Under the pieces are notes generated by a model, which saw only the letters and a list, made by a program, of their open reading frames with translations, was not told the DNA's origin and searched no databases. DNA of 11,889 bases, from the NCBI GenBank assembly GCA_001770235.1, contig MEQN01000057.1:6561-18449 (forward strand), given 5' to 3'. This stretch comes from Betaproteobacteria bacterium RBG_16_58_11. Lineage in GTDB: Bacteria; Pseudomonadota; Gammaproteobacteria; Burkholderiales; Thiobacteraceae. Shown here in pieces: positions 6,132-11,889 of this stretch. Every line of letters starts with the position of its first letter. Within the stretch, counting starts at the first letter, position 1. Position numbers and translations under genes: made by a program.

Positions 6132-6228
6132 AAATCCCCCCTAGCCCCCCTTTTTCAAAGGGGGGAGTTTTACTTGCTGCGCCCTCTACCAGTTCCCCCC
6201 TTTGCAAAAGGGGGGCTAGGGGGGATTT
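6132..6228. repeat. Large inverted repeat with nested G/C-tract palindromes
   Basis: The left arm (6132-6169) and right arm (6191-6228) match as reverse complements at about 35 of 38 positions around a 21-nt loop. Each arm is itself a hairpin: a CCCCCC tract, about 9 nt, then a GGGGGG tract. The outer ends are AAATCCCCCCTAG and its complement. It fills most of the gshA-gshB gap. Similar C6/G6 sequences are scattered through many proteobacterial genomes as interspersed palindromic elements, so it is probably a small non-autonomous repeat. No target-site duplication is evident, and no T-tract supports a terminator. Confidence 0.85.
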
Positions 6229-6257
6229 CAACGGTCTCGCTTTAATCGGAACCCCTC

Positions 6258-7205
6258 ATGCGCCTCGCCATCATTCTCGACCCGCTCGAGCACATCAAAA
6301 CCTACAAGGATTCCACTTTTGCCATCATGCGCGAAGCGGCGACGCGCGGGCACACGCTGTTCGTCATGGAGCAGCAGGACGTATGGCTGCAAGACGGAAG
6401 CGTGCTGTCAAGCGCACGCAAACTCGATCTGGTGGATGACGCGCTGCGCTGGTATTCGCTGGAAGAACCGGTCGTCATGCCGCTCACCGAGTTCGACGCG
6501 GTGTTGATGCGCAAGGACCCGCCCTTCGATATGGAGTATGTGTTCAGCACCTATCTGCTGGAACTGGCCGAGGCGCAGGGCGCGCATATTCTCAATCGGC
6601 CCGCTTCGATCCGTGATTACAACGAAAAGCTGTCTATCGCTAAGTTTCCGCAATTCATGGCGCCCACGCTGGTGACGCGCGATCGGGCGCGGATTCGCGC
6701 CTTTCTCGCCGAGCAGGGCGATATCGTGGTGAAGCCGCTGGATGCGATGGGCGGCGCGAGCGTATTCCGATTAATCGAGTCTGACCCCAATTTGAATGTG
6801 ATTCTGGAAACCATGACCGAGTGGGATACACGTACGATCATGGCGCAGCGCTTTATTCCGCAGATCGCGCAGGGCGACAAACGCATTTTGATTATCGATG
6901 GCGAAGCCGTGCCCTATGCCTTGGCGCGCATCCCCAAAGCGGGCGAGACGCGCGGCAATCTCGCCGCCGGCGGCAAGGGTGTGGCGCAGCCGCTATCGGC
7001 GCGCGATCAGGAAATTGCCGCTACGCTGGGCCCGGTGCTGAAAGCGGCTGGATTGTTCTTGGTTGGTTTGGATGTGATTGGGGATTTTCTGACCGAGATC
7101 AACGTCACCAGCCCGACCGGCATGCAGGAGATTAGCGCGCAAAGCGGGGTCAACGTGGCGGGTTTGTTCGTGGATGCACTGGAGCGCAATGCTGGTGAGC
7201 GGTAA
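6258..7205 (+). CDS. gshB: Glutathione synthase GshB
   Basis: GshB is an ATP-grasp enzyme that adds glycine to gamma-glutamylcysteine. The 315 residues match the family length. The N-terminal half has the typical MRLAIILDPLEHIKTYKDST and MRKDPPFDMEY. The central part has LNRPASIRDYNEKLSIAKF and the ATP-binding VVKPLDAMGGASVF. The lid loop is RIPKAGETRGNLAAGGKG. The metal site is GLDVIGDFLTEINVTSPTG, with D272, E280 and N282 at the positions of the E. coli metal ligands. The final TAA (7203-7205) lies inside the second heptad of a hairpin element, and the last codons overlap the start of apbE. Promoter readthrough from gshA or a separate start cannot be decided because the repeat fills the gap. 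Confidence 0.97.
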   Translation: MRLAIILDPLEHIKTYKDSTFAIMREAATRGHTLFVMEQQDVWLQDGSVLSSARKLDLVDDALRWYSLEEPVVMPLTEFDAVLMRKDPPFDMEYVFSTYLLELAEAQGAHILNRPASIRDYNEKLSIAKFPQFMAPTLVTRDRARIRAFLAEQGDIVVKPLDAMGGASVFRLIESDPNLNVILETMTEWDTRTIMAQRFIPQIAQGDKRILIIDGEAVPYALARIPKAGETRGNLAAGGKGVAQPLSARDQEIAATLGPVLKAAGLFLVGLDVIGDFLTEINVTSPTGMQEISAQSGVNVAGLFVDALERNAGER

Positions 7206-8256
7206 GCCGGAAGCAGGGAGCGGGGGGTGGCGTTTCCCGCTTACCGCTTACCGCTCACTGCTTACCTGCACGCTAGTGCTATTCATCGCCGCTTGCGGCA
7301 AAGAGCCGCTCCATCAGCAGCAATCCTTCGTCTTCGGCACCCAGGTTGAAGTCAGCATTTATGGCGAGACCGAAGCCAAAGCGCGCACTGCCGCCGCCGC
7401 AGTGTTGCAGGAATTCGATCGCTTGCACCGCGAGTTTCATGCCTGGCAGCCGGGCCCGCTCATGGCGCTTAATGCCGCAATCGCGCGTGGCGAACGACAT
7501 CAAGTATCACCAGAATTGGCGGCCGCGCTTCGCGATGCGACCCAGCTATCCGAGGCTTCCGGCGGCTTATTCAATCCCGCAATCGGCCAATTGATTGCCT
7601 TGTGGGGTTTCCAGTCCGACGAATTCAAACCGCTGCGCCCTGATCCGAAAAAAATCGCCGCACTGGTGCGCGCGCAGCCGCGCATGAGCGATCTGACCGT
7701 GGATGCGGATAACTTTGTCACCAGCCGCAATCCGGCGGTGCAGCTCGATTTCGGCGGGTACGCCAAGGGCTTGGCGCTGGATAATGCGCTGCGGATTCTG
7801 CGCGCGCAGGGTGTTGCGCATGCGCTGGTGAATATTGGCGGCAACATCATCGCCTTGGGAAAACATGGTGCGCGCCCCTGGCATGTGGGGGTGAAGCATC
7901 CGCGCGCACCCGGCGCGCTGATCGAACTCGATTTGAACGACGGTGAGGCGATTGGCACCTCGGGCGATTATCAGCGCTATTTTGAACTCGATGGCCGGCG
8001 CTATTGTCACATCATCGACCCGGGCACCGGCTTTCCGGTGACCGGCACGCAATCGCTGACCGTGCTGGCCGCACCCGGCCCCCGCGCCGGCGTGCTGTCG
8101 GACGCGGCTTCAAAACCCGGTTTTATAGCCGATATAAGAGATTGGGAAGCGCCATTAAAACGGCTCGGCATCATCGCTGCGATTCGTGTGGATGAAAGCG
8201 GTAAAATAGCCATGTCGGAAGCAATGGCCCGACGCGCCAAACGGGTGCGCGATTAA
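7189..8256 (+). CDS. apbE: FAD:protein FMN transferase, ApbE family lipoprotein
   Basis: ApbE proteins transfer FMN from FAD to Thr residues of target proteins such as RnfG/NqrC subunits, outside the inner membrane. Visible motifs are LWGFQ, LDFGGYAKGLALD, LVNIGGNIIALG, GTSGDYQRYF (T257-Y261), HIIDPGTGFPV (H274, D277) and the metal-site region LSDAASKPGF (D305). A lipobox FIAAC places the lipidated Cys at residue 36 after a hydrophobic core (about 24-35). The start is uncertain: ATG 7189, with GGAG 4 nt upstream, overlaps gshB by 17 nt; GTG 7195 and ATG 7174 are alternatives. With any of these, residues about 3-26 are encoded by the heptad hairpin element, giving an unusually long n-region. 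An internal GTG at 7276 would leave too short a signal peptide. Confidence 0.92.
   Translation: MLVSGKPEAGSGGWRFPLTAYRSLLTCTLVLFIAACGKEPLHQQQSFVFGTQVEVSIYGETEAKARTAAAAVLQEFDRLHREFHAWQPGPLMALNAAIARGERHQVSPELAAALRDATQLSEASGGLFNPAIGQLIALWGFQSDEFKPLRPDPKKIAALVRAQPRMSDLTVDADNFVTSRNPAVQLDFGGYAKGLALDNALRILRAQGVAHALVNIGGNIIALGKHGARPWHVGVKHPRAPGALIELDLNDGEAIGTSGDYQRYFELDGRRYCHIIDPGTGFPVTGTQSLTVLAAPGPRAGVLSDAASKPGFIADIRDWEAPLKRLGIIAAIRVDESGKIAMSEAMARRAKRVRD
7194..7266. repeat. Heptad hairpin element, copy 2 (gshB-apbE junction)
   Basis: The left arm is GGTGAGC, GGTAAGC, CGGAAGC, AGGGAGC (7194-7221). The right arm is GCTTACC, GCTTACC, GCTCACT, GCTTACC (7239-7266), around a 17-nt GT-rich loop. Complementarity is about 23 of 31 positions including three flanking G-C pairs. 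The gshB stop TAA (7203-7205) sits in the second heptad, the same place as the hisA stop in copy 1. The element is also in frame with, and apparently part of, the apbE coding sequence. Confidence 0.88.
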
Positions 8257-8294
8257 AAATAGACCCGGTCTTGGAACAGAAAGCAGGTGCTCAA

Positions 8295-8708
8295 ATGATT
8301 GGGATATTGATCATCGCCCACGGTACCTTGGGCGAAAGCTTGATGCATTGCGCCAACCATGTATTTGGGGGGCATCCGCCCTATATGGCGTCAATGGGCG
8401 TGGCGCTGCACGATGATCCGGCCATGATTTTGCCGCAGGCGCAGGCGCTGATTAAAGAGCTGGACCAGGGCGAGGGCGTGCTGGTGCTCTCCGATATGTA
8501 CGGCGCGACGCCGTGCAATGTGTGCTGCCGCCTGCTGGAGCCGGGCCGGGTGGATGTGGTGGCGGGGGTCAATCTGCCCATGTTGGTGCGCGCGCTCAAT
8601 TACCGCAATGAGCCGCTATCGGTGCTGGTGGAAAAAGCCATCAGCGGCGGGCGCGAAGGGGTGATCGAAGTTTCCAAGGAAGCATGCCGTGTTGCAGCAG
8701 GACGTTGA
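8295..8708 (+). CDS. PTS mannose-family EIIA domain protein
   Basis: This is a free-standing EIIA of the mannose (ManX) family that accepts phosphate from HPr. The 137-residue protein begins MIGILIIAHGTLGES, with the phospho-acceptor His at residue 9, matching His10 of E. coli EIIA(Man). LVLSDMYGATPCNVCCR and the NLPMLVRAL stretch are also typical. The ATG at 8295 has AGGTG 5 nt upstream; an in-frame TTG at 8271 adds eight residues without family support. No EIIB, EIIC or EIID gene is next to it, so a regulatory rather than transport role is likely, as proposed for such sets in other betaproteobacteria. Its last 20 nt overlap ptsH. Confidence 0.93.
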   Translation: MIGILIIAHGTLGESLMHCANHVFGGHPPYMASMGVALHDDPAMILPQAQALIKELDQGEGVLVLSDMYGATPCNVCCRLLEPGRVDVVAGVNLPMLVRALNYRNEPLSVLVEKAISGGREGVIEVSKEACRVAAGR

Positions 8709-8958
8709 AATCATCAATAAGCTGGGCTTGCACGCGCGTGCCTCGGCCAAGCTCTCGCAAATCGCCAACCAATTCAAAAGCGACGTGAATTTGGTGCGCA
8801 ACGGCAATAAGGTCAACGCCAAGAGCATCATGGGCGTGATGATGCTCGCCGCCGCCAAAGGCAGCGCGATCGGCATTGAAACCAGCGGCCCCGACGAATC
8901 GGAAGCCATGCAGGCGCTGCTCGGTTTGATTCAAGACAAATTCGGCGAGGGCGAATGA
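8689..8958 (+). CDS. ptsH: Phosphocarrier protein HPr
   Basis: HPr relays phosphate from Enzyme I to EIIA. In this 89-residue protein the active His15 is in NKLGLHARAS, and Ser46 is in NAKSIMGVMML. The second residue is the regulatory site phosphorylated by HPr kinase in organisms that have HprK. The start is GTG at 8689: AAGGA (8676-8680) lies 8 nt upstream inside the EIIA gene and the N-terminal spacing to His15 is right; TTG at 8692 is a weaker option. The gene overlaps the EIIA gene by 20 nt and ends in ATGA shared with ptsI, so the three genes are surely co-translated. Confidence 0.96.
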   Translation: MLQQDVEIINKLGLHARASAKLSQIANQFKSDVNLVRNGNKVNAKSIMGVMMLAAAKGSAIGIETSGPDESEAMQALLGLIQDKFGEGE

Positions 8959-10685
8959 GTTTCACCATGCACGGCGTCGCCGTCTCCGGTGGCATCGCCA
9001 TCGGCTTCGCGCATCTGGTTTCACACGCCACCCTTGAAGTCCCGCATTACATGCTGCCTAAAGAGTTGTTGGCGGATGAAATCGTGCGCTTCGATAATGC
9101 GGTGCTGGCCACGCGCCACGAGATGGAATCGATGCGTGCGCACATTCCAGCTAATGCGCCGCCCGAGGTCGAAGCCTTTCTCGATGTGCATATGATGATT
9201 CTCAATGACTCGTCGCTGTCCAAAGTGCCGCGGCAATTGATTGAGTCCTTGCAATGCAACGCAGAATGGGCCTTGACCCAGCAACTCGACAACCTGCTGG
9301 ATCAGTTCGATGAAATCGAAGACGTCTATTTGCGCGAGCGCCAGAACGATGTGATTCAGGTGGTGGAGCGGATGCTGAAAGAGCTGCTCGGCCACCCCGG
9401 CATGCCCGCCAGCGCCGCGACGCCGGAGGAGAGCAGCATTTTGGTGGCGCATGATCTGTCTCCGGCGGACATGATCTTGTTCAAGCGCCACCAGTTCGCG
9501 GCGTTTGTCACCGATGTCGGCGGCGCCACTTCGCACACCGCGATTTTGGCGCGCAGCCTCAATATTCCTTCCGTGGTAGCCTTGCACCACGCGCGCCAAC
9601 TGATCCGCGAGCACGAGCTGCTGATCGTGGATGGTGGCCAGGGCGTGGTCATCGTCAACCCCGATCAGCATGTGTTGGCCGAGTACCGCATCAAGCAGAA
9701 TCAATGGGAGATCGATCAACAGAAGCTCAAGCGCCTGGCCAGTGCGCCCACGCGCACGCTCGACGGCACCTCGGTGGAGCTGCACGCCAATATCGAGCTG
9801 CTGCAAGATTTGCCCCTGGTGCGCGACAACGGCGCACGCGGCATCGGTCTTTTCCGCAGCGAATTCTTGTTCATGAATCGCCCCGACTTGCCGGATGAAG
9901 AAGAGCAATTCCAAGCTTACCGCGCGGTGGCGGAGGGTTTGAATGGCTTGCCGGTCACCATCCGCACCTTGGATTTGGGCGCGGACAAACAGCTCACGCA
10001 AATGGAACATGGCGTAAGCGCGAATCCGGCGCTGGGCTTGCGTGCAATCCGCTTGTGTTTGGCCGAGCCGCATCTGTTTCATACGCAGATTCGCGCCATT
10101 CTGCGCGCCTCGCACTATGGCAAAGTACATATGCTGGTGCCGATGCTATCCGCGCTGTCGGAGCTGGAACAGACGCTGCACCACGTCAAAGCCGCCAAGC
10201 TCAGTCTGGACGTGGAAAACATCCCCTACGACAAAGGGATCAAAATCGGCGGCATGATCGAGATTCCCGCCGCCGCGCTCATGGTGCAAAGCTTCGCGAA
10301 GAAACTGGATTTTCTGTCGATCGGCACCAACGACTTGATCCAATACACGCTCGCCATCGATCGCACCGACGACGCGGTGGCGCACTTGTATGACCCGCTG
10401 CACCCGGCGGTGCTGCAATTGGTCGCGCACACCATCCGCACCGCCAATCGCGTCGGCACGCCGGTCGCGGTGTGCGGCGAAATGGGCGGCGATCCCAAGC
10501 TCACCCGGCTGCTGCTCGGCTTCGGCCTGCGCGAATTTTCCATGCATCCGGCGCATCTGCTGGCGGTCAAACAGCAAGTGCTCAAAACCAATCTGCCGGA
10601 ACTGCATACGCTGGTTTCCAAAATACTCAAAGCCGAAGAACCGGATAAAGTGCGCAGCCTGCTGGCCAAGCTGAATAGCATCTAG
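8955..10685 (+). CDS. ptsI: PTS Enzyme I (phosphoenolpyruvate-protein phosphotransferase)
   Basis: Enzyme I takes phosphate from PEP and passes it to HPr. The 576-residue length and the N-terminus MSFTMHGVAVSGGIAIG show a plain Enzyme I without the GAF domain of PtsP. The active His is H194 in DVGGATSHTAILAR. The PEP-binding barrel shows GIGLFRSEFLFM, IRTLDLGADK, NPALGLRAIR, GGMIEIPAAA and FLSIGTNDLIQYTLAIDR. The active-site Cys is C507 in VAVCGEMGGDP. The ATG overlaps the ptsH stop by 4 nt. A heptad hairpin element begins 5 nt after the TAG. All key residues are present. Confidence 0.98.
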   Translation: MSFTMHGVAVSGGIAIGFAHLVSHATLEVPHYMLPKELLADEIVRFDNAVLATRHEMESMRAHIPANAPPEVEAFLDVHMMILNDSSLSKVPRQLIESLQCNAEWALTQQLDNLLDQFDEIEDVYLRERQNDVIQVVERMLKELLGHPGMPASAATPEESSILVAHDLSPADMILFKRHQFAAFVTDVGGATSHTAILARSLNIPSVVALHHARQLIREHELLIVDGGQGVVIVNPDQHVLAEYRIKQNQWEIDQQKLKRLASAPTRTLDGTSVELHANIELLQDLPLVRDNGARGIGLFRSEFLFMNRPDLPDEEEQFQAYRAVAEGLNGLPVTIRTLDLGADKQLTQMEHGVSANPALGLRAIRLCLAEPHLFHTQIRAILRASHYGKVHMLVPMLSALSELEQTLHHVKAAKLSLDVENIPYDKGIKIGGMIEIPAAALMVQSFAKKLDFLSIGTNDLIQYTLAIDRTDDAVAHLYDPLHPAVLQLVAHTIRTANRVGTPVAVCGEMGGDPKLTRLLLGFGLREFSMHPAHLLAVKQQVLKTNLPELHTLVSKILKAEEPDKVRSLLAKLNSI

Positions 10686-10689
10686 TTTT

Positions 10690-10759
10690 GGGGAGCAGTG
10701 AGCAGGAAGCAGGAAGCCGAAAAGTCGCACCGCTCACTGCTTACTGCTCCCCGCTTACC
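10690..10759. repeat. Heptad hairpin element, copy 3 (ptsI-dacC junction)
   Basis: The left arm is GGGGAGC, AGTGAGC, AGGAAGC, AGGAAGC (10690-10717). The right arm is GCTCACT, GCTTACT, GCTCCCC, GCTTACC (10732-10759), around a loop of about 14 nt. Unlike the other two copies it starts after the upstream stop codon. Its right arm occupies the place where the -35 of the dacC promoter should be. Confidence 0.88.
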
Positions 10760-10768
10760 AATCCCCGT

Positions 10769-10774
10769 TATAAT
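10769..10774 (+). promoter_or_regulatory. Candidate -10 box of the dacC promoter
   Basis: A perfect TATAAT lies 27 nt before the dacC ATG, followed by a T-rich leader. No recognisable -35 is found at 16-19 bp spacing because that position is taken up by the hairpin repeat. The match to the -10 consensus is the only evidence. Confidence 0.45.
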
Positions 10775-10801
10775 TTCATTTTTTTACCCATCTACTCCCC
10801 T

Positions 10802-11889
10802 ATGAAATCCTTGCTGCTGTTCTTTTCCCTATCCTTCGCCCTTGCAACGCACGCTGCTGATTCTTCGCTGCTGCCGCCCGTCCCCGCGCCGGATATCGCC
10901 GCGCGCGCTTATCTGCTGCTGGATTTTCAGAGCGGCCAGGTGCTGCAAGCGCAGAAAGCGGACGAGCGCATCGAGCCGGCCTCGCTCACCAAGCTGATGA
11001 CCGCCTACCTTACCTTTACCGCGTTGAAGCAAGGCCGCTTGAAGGCTGACCAAACCTTGCCGGTGTCGGAGAAAGCCTGGCGCGCGGAAGGTTCACGCAT
11101 GTTCATCCAGCCCAATACGCCGGTGCGGGTGGATGACTTGATGAAGGGCATGATCGTGCAGTCCGGCAACGATGCCTGCATTACTCTGGCGGAGGGCATC
11201 GCCGGCAGTGAAGATGCCTTCGTGGTGCTGATGAATCGCGAAGCCAAACGGCTGGGCATGAGTAATACCCAGTTCGTGAATGCCACCGGCTTGCCGCATG
11301 CGCAGCATTACACCAGCGCGAATGATTTGGCCAAGCTGGCGGCGGCGATCATCCGCGATTTCCCCGAATACTATGGGCTGTATTCGATCAAGGAATTCAC
11401 CTATAACAAAATCACCCAGCCCAACCGCAACCGCTTATTGTGGCAAGACCCCTATGTGGATGGAATGAAAACAGGGCACACCGAGTCGGCAGGTTTTTGT
11501 TTGATCACCTCCGCCAAGCGCGGCGAAATGCGCTTGATCTCGGTGGTGCTCGGCACCGCTTCCGACAACGCGCGCACGGCAGAGAGCCAGAAGCTGCTGA
11601 ACTATGGTTTTCAGTTCTACGAATCTTATCGCCTGTACCAAAAAGGGCAGGCGGTAGCCACGCTGCCGGTCTATAAGGGCAGTGATAATCTGGTGAAAGC
11701 CGGCTTTACGCGCGACGTGTTTCTGACCCTGCCCAAGGGCCACTATGCCCACGCCAAAGCCACGCTCACCAGCCGCCAACCGCTGCTTGCGCCGCTCACA
11801 GTGGGGCAGGCGGTGGGCACGGTGACCGTGAATGTGGAAGGTAAACCCGTGCTTAGTCTGACCCTGCAAGCGCTGGACGAGGTGAAAGT
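10802..11889 (+). CDS. dacC: D-alanyl-D-alanine carboxypeptidase, PBP5/6 (DacA/DacC) family (3' partial)
   Basis: These low-molecular-weight penicillin-binding proteins trim the terminal D-Ala from peptidoglycan pentapeptides in the periplasm. A Sec signal peptide spans residues 1 to about 18 (MKSLLLFFSLSFALATHA). The three active-site motifs are S61-L-T-K64, S121-G-N123 and K223-T-G225, all intact. The PBP5 C-terminal beta-domain follows (about residues 280-360), and the frame is still open at the window end. About 20-30 residues, probably including the membrane-anchoring amphipathic helix, are missing. The ATG at 10802 gives the signal peptide directly; no strong ribosome-binding site is seen. 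Choice between dacA and dacC naming is uncertain. Confidence 0.95.
   Translation, partial: MKSLLLFFSLSFALATHAADSSLLPPVPAPDIAARAYLLLDFQSGQVLQAQKADERIEPASLTKLMTAYLTFTALKQGRLKADQTLPVSEKAWRAEGSRMFIQPNTPVRVDDLMKGMIVQSGNDACITLAEGIAGSEDAFVVLMNREAKRLGMSNTQFVNATGLPHAQHYTSANDLAKLAAAIIRDFPEYYGLYSIKEFTYNKITQPNRNRLLWQDPYVDGMKTGHTESAGFCLITSAKRGEMRLISVVLGTASDNARTAESQKLLNYGFQFYESYRLYQKGQAVATLPVYKGSDNLVKAGFTRDVFLTLPKGHYAHAKATLTSRQPLLAPLTVGQAVGTVTVNVEGKPVLSLTLQALDEVK

Noticed and set aside
7567..8052. Antisense open frame opposite apbE
   Set aside because: It falls inside apbE motifs and has no independent start signal or domain.
8271..8294. TTG start eight codons upstream for the EIIA gene
   Set aside because: The ATG at 8295 has a well-placed AGGTG site and gives the family-typical start MIGILIIAHG.
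9021..10130. Long antisense open frame (369 codons) opposite ptsI
   Set aside because: Same reason: it mirrors the codon bias of ptsI, has His/Gln/Arg-rich composition, and no recognisable domain.

Overview
The window looks like a chromosomal segment of a betaproteobacterium, probably Nitrosomonadales or Gallionellales-like. This is an inference from three things: the Acidithiobacillus/betaproteobacterial type of glutamate-cysteine ligase (GshA), the gshA-gshB / EIIA(Man)-HPr-EI neighbourhood, and the moderately high GC with strong GC3 bias in the housekeeping genes. No rRNA, tRNA, CRISPR array or intact insertion sequence is visible. Every supported gene is on the + strand. The window starts inside hisH and ends inside a dacC-like gene.

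Region 1 (1-2156) is the distal part of a histidine operon: hisH (5' end cut off), hisA and hisF, closed by a probable Rho-independent terminator. HisH and HisF form imidazole-glycerol-phosphate synthase, and HisA makes its substrate. Neither hisI nor hisE follows.

Region 2 (about 2157-4812) is an accessory islet. It opens with about 300 nt of non-coding DNA rich in small inverted repeats. Then comes a ribbon-helix-helix antitoxin / PIN toxin pair with a palindromic candidate operator inside its promoter, a possible gene remnant with a 9-bp tandem repeat, an unrecognised 161-aa membrane-anchored protein, and a HigB/HigA pair whose transcript may be leaderless.

Region 3 (4813-8256) holds the two glutathione biosynthesis genes gshA and gshB and an apbE flavinyltransferase lipoprotein gene. 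gshA and gshB are separated by a large G/C-tract inverted repeat with nested palindromes.

Region 4 (8257-10685) is a compact, overlapping set for a mannose-type EIIA, HPr (His15 and Ser46 both present) and Enzyme I. No sugar permease is present, so it looks like a regulatory phosphotransferase chain. Region 5 (10802 to end) is a D-alanyl-D-alanine carboxypeptidase (PBP5/6 family), cut by the window end.

The most interesting signal is a family of three 70-78-bp hairpin elements at 1290-1367, 7194-7266 and 10690-10759. Each arm is four degenerate heptads (RGKRAGC on the left, GCTYACY on the right). Each sits at the 3' end of a gene. In two copies the host gene's TAA stop lies inside the second heptad, and in one copy the whole hairpin appears to be translated as the N-terminal part of the ApbE signal peptide.
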